In this document: piece by piece, positions 36,465 to 45,241 of the stretch | How positions within the stretch are numbered: the stretch's first letter is position 1 | Layout of the letters: every line of letters begins with the position of its first letter | Assembly (NCBI GenBank): GCA_019752575.1 | Contig: JAIELW010000011.1 | Coordinates: forward strand, 186,001 to 250,000 | From: Xanthobacteraceae bacterium | GTDB taxonomy: Bacteria > Pseudomonadota > Alphaproteobacteria > Rhizobiales > Xanthobacteraceae | Length of the DNA: 64,000 bases | Direction: 5' to 3' | The notes under the pieces: model-generated | Seen by the model: only the letters and a program-made list of their open reading frames with translations | Database searches by the model: none | What the model was told of the DNA's origin: nothing | Program-made: the position numbers and the translations under genes

Positions 36465-36830
36465 GTCGTCCCCGCGCACGCGGGGACCCATACTCCCTGC
36501 GTGAGTGATGCGATACGCCGTATATATCCTCGCGAGCAAACGGCACGGGACGCTTTACATCGGGATTACGAACAATCTTTCAAAACGATTAGGCGAGCAC
36601 CGCTCCGGCGTAGGTTCAAAATTCGTGCGCGATTACAAAGTTAAGATGCTAGTTCACATTGAACTCTTCGACGAACCTGAACAGGCTATCGCGCGAGAGA
36701 AACAATTAAAGAAGTGGAATCGTGACTGGAAGATTGAGCTCATTGAGCGCGAGAACCCTGATTGGCAAGACCTAACGCCTGATCTTATTTAGGCACCGGG
36801 GTTATGGATCCCCGCTTTCGCGGGGATGAC
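36465..36830. mobile_element. GIY-YIG gene unit bounded by 28-nt inverted repeats, copy 2
   Basis: The 366-bp unit has inverted repeats at 36465-36492 and 36803-36830 that differ at a few positions but keep the CCCCGC hairpin and the CCATA / TATGG tip. The gene is 15 bp from the left and 10 bp from the right repeat, nearly as in copy 1. The right end reaches into the 3' part of the convergent membrane-protein gene. Confidence 0.8.
36508..36792 (+). CDS. Single-domain GIY-YIG nuclease (second copy)
   Basis: The 94-residue protein repeats the pattern of the 19704 gene: YAVYILASKRHGTLYIGITN, KRLGEH and AIAREKQLKKWNRDW with the catalytic Tyr, Arg and Glu residues kept. ATG 36508 is chosen; a GTG sits one codon upstream. 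No ribosome binding site is clear. The coding region is more AT-rich than the MaoC genes before it. Its stop overlaps the stop region of the gene on the other strand by 4 bp. Confidence 0.88.
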   Translation: MRYAVYILASKRHGTLYIGITNNLSKRLGEHRSGVGSKFVRDYKVKMLVHIELFDEPEQAIAREKQLKKWNRDWKIELIERENPDWQDLTPDLI

Positions 36831-37049
36831 ATTGAGACGCTTCCTGAAGCGCGCAAGCGCAATCACCGCCCAGATCGCCTCGATTACGCCGAAGGGCCAC
36901 GCCCCCTGCAAGAAGCCGTAAACTGACGCCAATGCGCAGGCGATCGCAAACGCGAAAATGAACCACGGGCTGCGGTCTTCCAGCGCGTAGAACAAAAGCA
37001 TCGCGCTGACGGCGAAGAGACCAAATAAGGTCAAAAAGTCGAAGATCAT
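36789..37049 (-). CDS. Small membrane protein with a repeat-encoded tail
   Basis: The 86-residue product has two to three hydrophobic segments (LTLFGLFAVSAMLLFYAL, FIFAFAIACALASVYGFL, VIEAIWAVIALARF). Its last residues, NVIPAKAGIHNPGA, are the translation of the right repeat of GIY-YIG unit copy 2, so the original C-terminus was probably around RFRKR. Such VIPAKAGI tails are typical of genes running into this kind of palindrome. Function unknown. Confidence 0.65.
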   Translation of the reverse strand: MIFDFLTLFGLFAVSAMLLFYALEDRSPWFIFAFAIACALASVYGFLQGAWPFGVIEAIWAVIALARFRKRLNVIPAKAGIHNPGA

Positions 37050-37059
37050 CTTGCCACCT

Positions 37060-37165
37060 TGTCATTCCGGATCGCGCTTACGCAAGTCGGATTTATCCGA
37101 CTTGCGCATATTTAAATTACGAAAGTCGGGTAAACCCGACTTTCGCTCGCGCATCCGGAATGACA
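37060..37165. repeat. Compound multi-hairpin dispersed repeat (copy 2, inverted)
   Basis: Ends TGTCATTCCGGAT and ATCCGGAATGACA are perfectly inverted. Hairpins CGCAAGTCGGA...TCCGACTTGCG and GAAAGTCGGG...CCCGACTTTC lie within, separated by CATATTTAAATTA. The reverse complement closely matches 6820-6900. Confidence 0.88.
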
Positions 37166-37175
37166 GTTAGGAAAT

Positions 37176-37721
37176 TCAATGCCCCTCGAAGTTCACCAGC
37201 GTCCGCACCGGCACACCTAACGCGCGCAATTTCGCGGCACCGCCCAGTTCCGGCAGGTCGACGACAAAGCACGCCGCGAGCACTTCCGCGCCCATCCCGC
37301 GCAGCAGCTTCACCGCGCCTTCCGCCGTGCCGCCGGTTGCGATCAGATCGTCCACGAGGATCACGCGCTCGCCTTTGCTCACCGCATCCTTGTGCATTTC
37401 CATCTCGTCGATGCCGTATTCGAGCGAGTAAGCGATCCGCACCGTCTCGTAGGGCAGTTTTCCCTTTTTGCGGATCGGCACGAAGCCCGCGGAAACCTGA
37501 TGCGCCACCGCGCCGCCGATAATGAAACCGCGCGCCTCGATTCCCGCCACCTTGTCGATCTTCGAGCCCGCCCAAGGGTTCACGAGATCGTCCACCGCGC
37601 GGCGGAACGCCCGCGCGTTGCCTAGCAAGGTCGTGATGTCGCGGAACCGGATACCGGGCTTGGGATAGTCCGGGATCGTGCGGATGGCGGCACGAAGGTC
37701 GAGCGCGTCGGGCGGATTCAT
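37176..37721 (-). CDS. apt: Adenine phosphoribosyltransferase
   Basis: The 181-residue purine salvage enzyme makes AMP from adenine and PRPP. It shows [18 protein letters not shown] near 17-34, [14 protein letters not shown] near 61-74, [14 protein letters not shown] near 79-92 and the PRPP loop [20 protein letters not shown] near 120-139. ATG 37721 starts the domain; the frame is open to 37766. Confidence 0.96.
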   Translation of the reverse strand: MNPPDALDLRAAIRTIPDYPKPGIRFRDITTLLGNARAFRRAVDDLVNPWAGSKIDKVAGIEARGFIIGGAVAHQVSAGFVPIRKKGKLPYETVRIAYSLEYGIDEMEMHKDAVSKGERVILVDDLIATGGTAEGAVKLLRGMGAEVLAACFVVDLPELGGAAKLRALGVPVRTLVNFEGH

Positions 37722-37837
37722 GAAATTCCCTGTGGTTCGCAGGCTACACCTTGTCGGCAGGCGCAAAACGAGAATAGCCTACTTCCCGGCGGCGACGGAT
37801 TCGCGAAACGCCGCAAGAAATTCTTGAGGAGAGCGCC

Positions 37838-37960
37838 ATGGCCAAGGGCCAGATGAGATCCACCAAGGAAAAGAAAAAGCCGAAGGCGGAGACGTCCAAG
37901 AAAGGCACGTCTTCGTATAAACAGGCTTACGGCAAAGGGGCCGCGCCGGCGAAAAGCTGA
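37838..37960 (+). CDS. Tiny basic protein, 40 residues
   Basis: The frame reads MAKGQMRSTKEKKKPKAETS and then KKGTSSYKQAYGKGAAPAKS. About a quarter of residues are Lys. TTGAGGAGAGCGCC gives a strong ribosome binding site, and a rho-independent terminator follows 17 bp after the stop. A similar small protein is familiar from Bradyrhizobium-like genomes as a conserved hypothetical. It may bind nucleic acid or ribosomes (inference from charge). Confidence 0.75.
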   Translation: MAKGQMRSTKEKKKPKAETSKKGTSSYKQAYGKGAAPAKS

Positions 37961-37977
37961 GCGGAGGAGACCCAATA

Positions 37978-38006
37978 AAAAAGGCCCCGCATAGCGGGGC
38001 CTTTTT
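37978..38006. terminator. Bidirectional rho-independent terminator
   Basis: AAAAAGGCCCCGC pairs with GCGGGGCCTTTTT around a 3-nt loop. It ends the small basic protein gene on + and petABC on -. Confidence 0.9.
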
Positions 38007-38022
38007 CTTATCCGGTTCGCGC

Positions 38023-38862
38023 TCAGTGCGCGCTGGCCCAGACCTTCTTCTTGGTGAAGTAGGCGAGCCCCGCAAACACGATCAGGAAGATCATGACCTG
38101 GAAGCCGATGCGCTTGCGCTGATCGAGATGCGGCTCGGCGGCCCACATCAAGAACGCGGTGACGTCGCGCGCATACTGGTCGACCGTCTGCGGCGAACCG
38201 TCGGTGTATTCGACGCGCTTGTCTTCGAGCGGCGGGCGCATGGAGATGCGGTTGCCGGGAAAATATTTGTTCCAGAACTGCGTCGGCGTGAGCTGCTCGC
38301 CCGCCGGCGGATTTTCGTAGCCGGTAAGCAGCGCGTGCAGATAATCGACGCCGTTCTCCTGATACTGGCGGACGATGTCGATCAGGAAACCGGGAAAGCC
38401 GACTTCGTAGGTGCGCGCCTTCGCGATCACCGAGAGATCGACCGGCAGCGCGCCGTTATGGGTCGCGCGCGCGGCCTGCTCGTTCGCGAAGATCGGCGGG
38501 AAGTAATCGGACGGACGGCCGGGGCGCTGGAACATCTCGCCGCGGTCGTTCGGACCGTCGGTGATCTGATATTCGCCCGCGAGCGTCTTGATCTGGCCTT
38601 CGGTGAAGCCGAGCGCGCCGGCCTGGCCGAGCGTGCGGAAGGCGACGAGCTTCAGCGAATGACAGGCCTGGCAGACTTCGCGATAGACCTTGAAGCCGCG
38701 CTGCAGCTGCTGCTTGTCGTAGTGGCCGAAGGGACCTGAGAAAGTCCACTTCAGGCGCGGCGGCAGCGGCGCATGCGGGTCGGCGGCGAGCGCCGCGTTT
38801 GAAGCGCCGAACGAAATCGCGGAAGCGAGGCCGAGCGCGATAAGGGTGTTCTTGTTCATCAT
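38023..38862 (-). CDS. petC: Cytochrome c1 of the bc1 complex
   Basis: The 279-residue protein has a signal peptide (ending near ALA-ADPH, residue 27). The haem-binding CQACH is at residues 64-68, and a C-terminal anchor helix (FQVMIFLIVFAGLAYF) is followed by KKKVW. It passes electrons from the Rieske protein to soluble cytochrome c on the periplasmic side. It is last in petABC and starts 7 bp after petB with an AAGGGG site. Unlike the Bradyrhizobium fbcH gene it is not fused to cytochrome b. Confidence 0.97.
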   Translation of the reverse strand: MMNKNTLIALGLASAISFGASNAALAADPHAPLPPRLKWTFSGPFGHYDKQQLQRGFKVYREVCQACHSLKLVAFRTLGQAGALGFTEGQIKTLAGEYQITDGPNDRGEMFQRPGRPSDYFPPIFANEQAARATHNGALPVDLSVIAKARTYEVGFPGFLIDIVRQYQENGVDYLHALLTGYENPPAGEQLTPTQFWNKYFPGNRISMRPPLEDKRVEYTDGSPQTVDQYARDVTAFLMWAAEPHLDQRKRIGFQVMIFLIVFAGLAYFTKKKVWASAH

Positions 38863-38869
38863 ATGCCCC

Positions 38870-40126
38870 TTAGCGCGAGCCTTTGACCTTCGCCGGGGCG
38901 AGCGGCTGATTGCCGAGCACCGACTCCGCGATCGACGCCGGCACCGGCGAAGGCTTCTCGTAATACGAGAGCAGCGGCAAGATTACGAAGAAGTGGATGA
39001 AGTAGTAAGCGGTGAGAATACGCGAGGCGATGACATAGCCGCCTTCCGCGGGCTTGGCGCCGAGCCAGCCCAAGCCGATGCAGCAGATCACGAAGATCCA
39101 GAAGAACTGCTTGAACAGCGGACGGTACTTGGCCGAGCGGGTCTTGGCGCGATCCAGCCACGGCAGGAAAGCAAGCACCGCGATCGACGCGAACATCGCG
39201 ATGACGCCGCCGAGCTTCGACGGGATCGCCCGCAGGATTGCGTAGAACGGCAGGAAGTACCACTCCGGCACGATGTGCGTCGGCGTCTGCAGCGGGTTCG
39301 CCGGGATGTAGTTGTCGGCGTGACCAAGATAGTTCGGGATGTAGAACACGAACCACGCGAAGAAGATCATAAAGCAGACCATCGCGAAGTTATCCTTCGC
39401 GGTCGCATAGGGCGTGAACGCCACGACATCCTTGTCGCTCTTCACGTCGATACCGGCCGGATTGTTCTGGCCGACCTCATGCAGCGCCCAGATGTGCAGG
39501 ACGACGACGCCCGCGATCATGAACGGCAGCAGGTAGTGCAGCGAGAAAAAGCGCTGCAGCGTCGGCTGATCGACCGAGTAACCGCCCCATAGGAATTCCA
39601 CGACCTTCGGACCGATGCCCGGAATCGCCGAGAACAGGTTGGTGATGACGGTGGCGCCCCAGAAGCTCATCTGGCCCCACGGCAGCACGTAGCCCATGAA
39701 CGCGGTTGCCATCATCAGGAGGAAGATGATGACGCCGAGAATCCAGAGGATCTCGCGCGGCTCCTTGTATGAGCCGTAATAGAAGCCGCGGAAAATGTGG
39801 ATGTAGACGGCGATGAAGAACATCGACGCGCCGTTCGCGTGCACGTAGCGCAAGAGCCAGCCGAAGTTCACGTCGCGCATGATGTGCTCGACCGAGTCGA
39901 ACGCGCCGACGACGGTCGGCGTGTAATGCATCGCGAGCACGATGCCGGTGATGATCTGCACACCGAGGCAGAACGAAAGGATTCCGCCGAAGGTCCACCA
40001 GTAGTTCAGGTTGCGCGGCGTCGGGTAAGCGACGAAGGAGGAGTGCATCAGCCCGAGGATCGGGAGACGGCGCTCGGTCCATTGCAGGAATGCGCTTTTC
40101 GGCTTGAAGTTCGACGGCCCGCTCAT
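38870..40126 (-). CDS. petB: Cytochrome b of the bc1 complex
   Basis: The 418-residue protein has eight or nine transmembrane helices. The Qo-site PEWYF motif is visible as [14 protein letters not shown], and the haem-ligand helices include [10 protein letters not shown] and the region with [14 protein letters not shown]. It holds haems bL and bH and the quinol oxidation and reduction sites. It is the middle gene of petABC on the minus strand. Confidence 0.98.
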   Translation of the reverse strand: MSGPSNFKPKSAFLQWTERRLPILGLMHSSFVAYPTPRNLNYWWTFGGILSFCLGVQIITGIVLAMHYTPTVVGAFDSVEHIMRDVNFGWLLRYVHANGASMFFIAVYIHIFRGFYYGSYKEPREILWILGVIIFLLMMATAFMGYVLPWGQMSFWGATVITNLFSAIPGIGPKVVEFLWGGYSVDQPTLQRFFSLHYLLPFMIAGVVVLHIWALHEVGQNNPAGIDVKSDKDVVAFTPYATAKDNFAMVCFMIFFAWFVFYIPNYLGHADNYIPANPLQTPTHIVPEWYFLPFYAILRAIPSKLGGVIAMFASIAVLAFLPWLDRAKTRSAKYRPLFKQFFWIFVICCIGLGWLGAKPAEGGYVIASRILTAYYFIHFFVILPLLSYYEKPSPVPASIAESVLGNQPLAPAKVKGSR

Positions 40127-40161
40127 TCTTCAGATTCCGTTTTCAATAAGCGAAGTGCGGA

Positions 40162-40695
40162 TCAACCGATCCGCACCATCGTGTCGGAAGCAAATTCGTA
40201 GGGAGGCACTTCGAGATTCAGCGGCGCCGGGCCTTTCCGGATGCGGCCCGAGGTGTCGTAGTGCGAACCGTGGCACGGGCAGAAGAAGCCCTTGTAGTCG
40301 CCCTGATGACCGAGCGGCACGCAACCGAGATGGGTGCAGACGCCGACCAGCACGAGCCACTGCTCCTTACCCTTTTTCACGCGCGCGTCGTCGGGCTGCG
40401 GATCGGGCAGGTCGCGGAGCGGGGTCGCCTTCGCTTCCTCGATTTCCTTCTTGGTGCGGTGCGCGATGAAGACCGGCTTGCCGCGCCACTTCACGGTGAT
40501 GATCTGGCCTTCCTGCACGGGCGACAGATCGACTTCGGCGGAAGCCAGCGCCTGCACCGAAGCGTCGGGATTCATCTGATGAATGAGCGGCCACGCGGCG
40601 GCGGCGGCGCCGACCGCGCCCATTGCGCCAGTCGCAATATAGAGGAAGTCGCGCCGGGTCGGCTGATCGCCATTCATGGTGGTGGATTTCGCCAA
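40162..40695 (-). CDS. petA: Rieske iron-sulfur protein of the bc1 complex, TTG start
   Basis: The 177-residue protein has a Tat-type leader ([10 protein letters not shown], residues 14-23) that becomes the membrane anchor. The 2Fe-2S ligand motifs are CTHLGC (120-125) and CPCHGSH (139-145). The start is taken as TTG 40695 because AAAGGACCGG is well placed before it; ATG 40677 has no such site. It is the first gene of the operon. PetP/PetR-like regulators at 21.7-23 kb are candidate controllers. Confidence 0.96.
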   Translation of the reverse strand: MAKSTTMNGDQPTRRDFLYIATGAMGAVGAAAAAWPLIHQMNPDASVQALASAEVDLSPVQEGQIITVKWRGKPVFIAHRTKKEIEEAKATPLRDLPDPQPDDARVKKGKEQWLVLVGVCTHLGCVPLGHQGDYKGFFCPCHGSHYDTSGRIRKGPAPLNLEVPPYEFASDTMVRIG

Positions 40696-40963
40696 GTTCC
40701 GGTCCTTTCCATCGCATCGACGGAGCGTGACCGCTTCTCAAGCAAGACGCCGCGAAACGGACTCGCCTAGATGTCGGCGGTGGCCCCGGTCCGCGGCGCA
40801 AACCCTGCAAAAATCGACAGAATCTGCCGATTGCGGCGCCCCTATTGAACGCTTCTAATGTCACTTGAGCCCATTATTGTCCAGTATCCGGCCATGCGGC
40901 ACGGAGTCGTTATGCGCGATTTTCCGCGTGTCCCCGCCTTCCGCACATGCCATTGAGCCGCCA

Positions 40964-41425
40964 ATGGAAATCGCGCTTTACGAGCCTGACATTCCGCAGA
41001 ACACCGGGACCATCATGCGTCTCGGTGCGTGTCTTGGCGTGCCTGTCCACATCATCGAGCCGGCAGGCTTTCCGGTGAGCGACCGGGCATTCCGCCGCGC
41101 CGGTTTGGACTACCTGGATACAGTGAAAATCGAGCGGCATGTCTCGTTCGCCGCATTCGAAACGTGGCGCAAAGCGAACGGCCGGCGGCTTGTCCTGCTG
41201 ACCACGAAGGCGAAGCAACTCTATTCCTCGTTCGCCTTTCGTGACGGCGATCTGCTCATGGTCGGACGCGAGTCCTCCGGCGTTCCGGACAACGTGCATG
41301 CGAGCGCCGATGCTTCGCTGCGCATCCCGATGCGCGAGGGCCTGCGCTCGCTCAATATCGCGGTAGCGCTTTCGATGGTTTTGGGCGAAGCACTGCGCCA
41401 GACGGGGCGTCTGAACGATGACTGA
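40964..41425 (+). CDS. trmL: tRNA (cytidine/uridine-34-2'-O)-methyltransferase TrmL
   Basis: The 153-residue SPOUT enzyme methylates the ribose of wobble nucleotide 34 in certain tRNAs. It starts [20 protein letters not shown], the family opening, and has the knotted SAM site [13 protein letters not shown] near 95-107 and [20 protein letters not shown] near 122-141. ATG 40964 is chosen over upstream codons because the domain begins there. hemF overlaps its last codons by 8 bp. Confidence 0.94.
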   Translation: MEIALYEPDIPQNTGTIMRLGACLGVPVHIIEPAGFPVSDRAFRRAGLDYLDTVKIERHVSFAAFETWRKANGRRLVLLTTKAKQLYSSFAFRDGDLLMVGRESSGVPDNVHASADASLRIPMREGLRSLNIAVALSMVLGEALRQTGRLNDD

Positions 41426-42293
41426 GGATTTCAAGAACCGCGCACGGGGATGGTTTCGCGAGCTTCGCGACCGGCTCTGCACGGCCTTTGAGAAACTGGA
41501 GACCGAAGCGCCTTCCTCTTTATATGAAGGCGCGGCCGGGAAATTCGTCCGCTCGCCATGGGAGCGCACCGACCATACTGGAGAGCCCGGCGGCGGCGGC
41601 GAAATGTCGATGCTCTCCGGCCGCCTGTTCGAAAAAGCCGGCATCCACATCTCGACTGTGCACGGCGAATTCGCACCGGAGTTCCGCAACGAAATCAAAG
41701 GCGCCAAGGAAGACCCGCGCTTTTGGGCGTCCGGCATTTCGCTGATTGCGCATCCGCGCAATCCGCATGTGCCCGCGGTTCACATGAATACGCGGCATGT
41801 CGTGACCGCAAAAGCGTGGTTCGGCGGCGGCGCGGACCTGACACCTGTTTTGAATGCGCGCCGCACCCAGGCCGACCCCGATACGATCGCGTTCCACGGC
41901 GCGATGAAATCGGCCTGCGACAAACATAAGAGCATCGCGGACTACGCAAAACTCAAAAGCTGGTGCGACGAATACTTTTTCCTGAAACACAGGAATGAGC
42001 CGCGCGGCATCGGCGGCATTTTCTACGACTGGCTGGACAGCGGAAATCGCGACGCGGATTTCGCTTTCACGCAGGAAGTGGGGAAAAGCTTTCTCGATGT
42101 CTATCCGAAGATCGTGCGCGCGAATTTTGCGAAACCCTGGAACGACGCCGAGCGAGAGGAGCAACTCGTGCGCCGCGGGCGCTATGTCGAATTCAATCTG
42201 CTTTACGATCGCGGCACGGTGTTCGGATTGAAGACCGGCGGCAACGTGAATTCGATTCTTTCCTCGCTGCCGCCGGTGGTGAAGTGGCCCTGA
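41418..42293 (+). CDS. hemF: Oxygen-dependent coproporphyrinogen III oxidase
   Basis: The 291-residue enzyme converts coproporphyrinogen III to protoporphyrinogen IX in haem synthesis. It shows [20 protein letters not shown] near 36-55, [31 protein letters not shown] near 121-140 with the active-site His, and the family signature [15 protein letters not shown] near 192-206. The start overlaps trmL. The position near petABC suits a haem-using respiratory region. Confidence 0.97.
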   Translation: MTEDFKNRARGWFRELRDRLCTAFEKLETEAPSSLYEGAAGKFVRSPWERTDHTGEPGGGGEMSMLSGRLFEKAGIHISTVHGEFAPEFRNEIKGAKEDPRFWASGISLIAHPRNPHVPAVHMNTRHVVTAKAWFGGGADLTPVLNARRTQADPDTIAFHGAMKSACDKHKSIADYAKLKSWCDEYFFLKHRNEPRGIGGIFYDWLDSGNRDADFAFTQEVGKSFLDVYPKIVRANFAKPWNDAEREEQLVRRGRYVEFNLLYDRGTVFGLKTGGNVNSILSSLPPVVKWP

Positions 42294-42299
42294 AGCCAG

Positions 42300-42403
42300 T
42301 CGTCCTTCGAGACGCGAGCCTTCGGCTCGCTCCTCAGGACGAGGCTGAAAAATAAAACGACCTCATCCTGAGGAGGCGCGAAGCGCCGTCTCGAAGGATG
42401 AGG
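42300..42403. repeat. Dispersed palindrome pair, CCTCATCCTGAGGAG type (copy 1)
   Basis: Two related hairpins: 42300-42343 (TCGTCCTTCGAGACGCG to CGCTCCTCAGGACGA) and 42359-42403 (GACCTCATCCTGAGGAGGC to GTCTCGAAGGATGAGGTC). Relatives lie at 51025 and 56176. It separates the convergent hemF and DM13 genes. Confidence 0.8.
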
Positions 42404-42410
42404 TCGCAGT

Positions 42411-42905
42411 TTACTTCCTCAAATCCGCCGGCGAGATCAGCACGCCGAACTGCCGGCACCAGATCACCACGCTCTGATAGTCGGCGAGATTGACGTTCGG
42501 CGGAATCGGATAGCGCTGCCCGCCTTTGAACGCCTGAATCTGACCGAGATCGACGGATTTGCTGAGCACTTCGCGCACGTCCCCGTTCGTCTTGATCCCG
42601 GATTTCGGAACCAGAAGCACGCGGTAGTCCGGACCCGGCCCGACTTCGAAATCCTGTTCCAGGAAAACAAGATTCTTGTAAACGCTGACCGAGCCCTTGC
42701 CCCAATGAATGGGGTCGCGCGGGTTGGCGTGAATGAAAGTGCCTTTTGCGACGACCTCAACCTTCGTTTCTTCCTGCGTGAGCACATGGTTCACGGGTTC
42801 GAGCGGGAAGATGTAGGGGAAGAACCAGATGCCGGCCGCGAAACCGAACGCCGTGCCGAGCAGGGCGCCAACGACGAATATAAGAAGAACACGCAAAAAT
42901 CGCAT
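42411..42905 (-). CDS. DM13-domain protein, membrane anchored
   Basis: The 164-residue product has an N-terminal membrane anchor (LRVLLIFVVGALLGTAFGFA). The DM13 domain follows from about residue 50: KGTFIHANPRDPIHWGKGSV, VFLEQDFEVGPGPDYRVLL and NLADYQSVVIWCRQFGVLI, with the conserved cysteine near 153. DM13 is a predicted electron-transfer domain with an essential cysteine. Function in this organism is unknown. The 154 bp upstream, toward the CCA gene, hold a dispersed repeat. Confidence 0.88.
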   Translation of the reverse strand: MRFLRVLLIFVVGALLGTAFGFAAGIWFFPYIFPLEPVNHVLTQEETKVEVVAKGTFIHANPRDPIHWGKGSVSVYKNLVFLEQDFEVGPGPDYRVLLVPKSGIKTNGDVREVLSKSVDLGQIQAFKGGQRYPIPPNVNLADYQSVVIWCRQFGVLISPADLRK

Positions 42906-42967
42906 GAATGGACTTTACTGAGAATAACGCCGCTGCCCAATAACAATACCGCGAGACATTATTTCTT

Positions 42968-43058
42968 CATCATGGCCGGGCTTGTCCCGGCCATCCACGC
43001 CTTATCTGACGTTCGATAAGGAAGGCGTGGATGCCCGCCACAAGGGCGGGCATGACGA
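42968..43058. repeat. Dispersed palindromic element, CCGGGC type
   Basis: TCATCATGGCCGGGCTTGTC at the left and GGGCATGACGA at the right are inverted; CCATCCACGCCTT faces AAGGCGTGGATG. It is close in sequence to 20499-20590. Confidence 0.82.
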
Positions 43059-43059
43059 T

Positions 43060-44310
43060 TTAAAGAATTGCCGCATCCACAATCTTCTCCAGAGAGGCCG
43101 CATCTTCCGGAAAATTCGCGGCGATCCAGGCGGTCTCGGCAGCGGCAAGCGTTTTGCCGAGCTTCGGCCCCTTCTCCACGCCGCGCTTGATGAAGTCTTC
43201 GGCGGAAAGCGGGAAACGCGGCGCTGTCCAGCTTTGAGGCAAAGAAAGCAGTGCGCCCCACTTCTCGTCTGCGAGCGAGGCATCGGAGTGCGCGAACGAA
43301 ATCAGCGCGCGGTCCGAATATTCGTCCGCGCCGATGCGATAGAGCGTCTCTTTCGCATAGGCTTCGCCGCTCGCAGGCGTGAGCTGCCACCACCGGTCGC
43401 CCATCGAAACGAGACGCTTGTATTCGTCGTTCGAGAGCCGCAGCCGCTCGCGCAAGTGCGCCGCATCTTCGTCGAGACGAACCGCGACGGCCGCAAGCCG
43501 CCGCACGGCGTCCGGTACGATCTCATTCGATCGCTCGATCAGCGCGAGCCGCGCGAGCGCAGGCAATTCCGGTGCGTTCGCGAATACATGATCATAGATG
43601 CCGGTATCCGCCATGGCGATCATCGCTTCCGGTGCGCGCTTGGCGACAAGCAGCTTCATTATTTCTGCGCGGATTCGCTCGCGCGAAAGTTGGTCCAGTT
43701 TGTCGCGCGCCCGCGCACAGGCGAGATAGCCTTCGCGGTCCGGTTCGCCCTCGCCATAAGCCGCGAAGAAACGGAAGAAGCGGAGCACGCGCAGATAATC
43801 TTCCGCGATACGCTGGTCGGCATCTCCGATAAAGCGCACGCGCTTCTTCTCGACATCAGAAAGCCCGCCGCAATAGTCGTGCACTATGCCGTCGCTCGAG
43901 AGTGACATCGCATTGATCGTGAAATCGCGCCGTTCGGCGTCCTGCTTCCAGTCGCGCCCGAAGCGCACCACCGCGTGACGGCCGTCGGTTTCGACATCCT
44001 CGCGCAGCGTCGTCACTTCGAACGGCCTGCCGTCGGCCACCACCGTCACCGTGCCGTGCTCGATTCCGGTCGGCACGACTTTCATGCCTGCTGCCGTCAC
44101 GCGCTCGATCGCTTTCTTCGGCTCGGCCGTGGTCGCCAGATCGACTTCGTGCAAAGGCAGTCCGAACAAAAGATTTCGCACCGCGCCGCCGACTACGCGC
44201 GTTTCCTCACCTGCGCCGTTCAGCGCGGCGAGTACGTCGGCCAAGGGTTGCACTTTTAAGAAAGCGACTTGATCCGCGGCGAGTTTCCGTTGCGCGGGCG
44301 CGCTCGTCAT
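43060..44310 (-). CDS. cca: CCA tRNA nucleotidyltransferase (class II poly(A) polymerase family)
   Basis: The 416-residue enzyme adds or repairs the tRNA 3' CCA end. The nucleotidyltransferase head has RVVGGAVRNLLFGLPLHEVD near 38-57. RRDFTINAMSLSSDG near 127 and the RNA- and nucleotide-binding segment RIAEDYLRVLRFFRFFAAYG near 167-186 follow. The C-terminal region is helical. Its start overlaps the stop of the DUF6111 gene. Some members only add A or CC; the exact activity is not readable. Confidence 0.93.
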   Translation of the reverse strand: MTSAPAQRKLAADQVAFLKVQPLADVLAALNGAGEETRVVGGAVRNLLFGLPLHEVDLATTAEPKKAIERVTAAGMKVVPTGIEHGTVTVVADGRPFEVTTLREDVETDGRHAVVRFGRDWKQDAERRDFTINAMSLSSDGIVHDYCGGLSDVEKKRVRFIGDADQRIAEDYLRVLRFFRFFAAYGEGEPDREGYLACARARDKLDQLSRERIRAEIMKLLVAKRAPEAMIAMADTGIYDHVFANAPELPALARLALIERSNEIVPDAVRRLAAVAVRLDEDAAHLRERLRLSNDEYKRLVSMGDRWWQLTPASGEAYAKETLYRIGADEYSDRALISFAHSDASLADEKWGALLSLPQSWTAPRFPLSAEDFIKRGVEKGPKLGKTLAAAETAWIAANFPEDAASLEKIVDAAIL

Positions 44311-44573
44311 TTCGTTTCGCCCGGATGGAACTTGCCATCCTTGTCGATATACGCGGGAATATAAGTCTTGCCCGGCTGGTAGCCGCCGTAATGCGAGAAC
44401 CAGACGAGGCTAACCGCAACCAGCGCGATCCCGGTCAACGCAAGCCACGCCACGACCTTCGCGCCCCAGTTTTCGCGGTCGCGTGCGTCTTTTTTCATCA
44501 GAAGCAGCACGATCGCGTAGATCGCGAACGGCGCGATGAAGAATGCAAGCTCGGTGAAAATGGTGCGGGCCAT
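44307..44573 (-). CDS. DUF6111 small membrane protein
   Basis: The 88-residue protein has two membrane helices (FTELAFFIAPFAIYAIVLLL and VVAWLALTGIALVAVSLVWF) and a tail ending YIDKDGKFHPGETK. The pattern matches the DUF6111 family found only beside NUDIX and CCA genes in alphaproteobacteria. It overlaps CCA by 4 bp and shares one base (TAATG) with the NUDIX stop, so translation is coupled. Confidence 0.88.
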   Translation of the reverse strand: MARTIFTELAFFIAPFAIYAIVLLLMKKDARDRENWGAKVVAWLALTGIALVAVSLVWFSHYGGYQPGKTYIPAYIDKDGKFHPGETK

Positions 44574-45241
44574 TATTCGTATAGTTTCTCGTAAAGGTTT
44601 CGGATCATCCCTGCGGTCGCGCCCCAGATATTACGCTTTTCGAAGGGCATTGCGTAGAAGTGTCTTTCGACCCCTTTCCACACGCCAGAATGCTTGGCGT
44701 GGTTTTCCCGCGCCATCAGGAAGGAAAGCGGCACCTCGAAAACCTCGTCCACCTCGCGCGGATTGATCTTGAGGGTGAAGCCCGGCGCGATCAGCGCCAC
44801 CACCGGCACGATGCGGAAGCCGGTGCCTGATAGATAAGAATCGAGATAGCCGAGCGGGGTTGCGAAGCGCGCAGGCAATCCGATCTCCTCATCGGCCTCG
44901 CGCAGCGCCGCCGCAAGCGGCGAAGCGTCGCCCGGATCGATCCGCCCGCCGGGAAAGGCCACCTGCCCCGCGTGCGTGCTCAATTCTTTCGAACGCTGCG
45001 TGAGCAGCACGCTTGGCTCGTCATGCGCCACGATCGGAATGAGCACAGCCGCAGGCCGCGGCGCGTTGTCGCCGATGCGATCCGTGAAATCCGGATTGAG
45101 CATGTGATCGCCGCGCGTGAACTCGCGCGCATGCGCAAACAAATCGCCCTGCGGTTCGCGAAATAATTTTTCCTTCGCGAGCGCGACAAACTCGCGAAGC
45201 GGGGGCGAGAATCTTTCTTCCACCAGATTGCCTTCGATCAT
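44573..45241 (-). CDS. NUDIX hydrolase, CoA pyrophosphatase type
   Basis: The 222-residue protein has the NUDIX box GGRIDPGDASPLAAALREAD followed by EEIG near residues 100-124, preceded by the UPF0035-type element QVAFPG. The family hydrolyses CoA and its derivatives to phosphopantetheine and 3',5'-ADP. It starts directly after the DUF1285 stop (TGAATG). Confidence 0.9.
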   Translation of the reverse strand: MIEGNLVEERFSPPLREFVALAKEKLFREPQGDLFAHAREFTRGDHMLNPDFTDRIGDNAPRPAAVLIPIVAHDEPSVLLTQRSKELSTHAGQVAFPGGRIDPGDASPLAAALREADEEIGLPARFATPLGYLDSYLSGTGFRIVPVVALIAPGFTLKINPREVDEVFEVPLSFLMARENHAKHSGVWKGVERHFYAMPFEKRNIWGATAGMIRNLYEKLYE

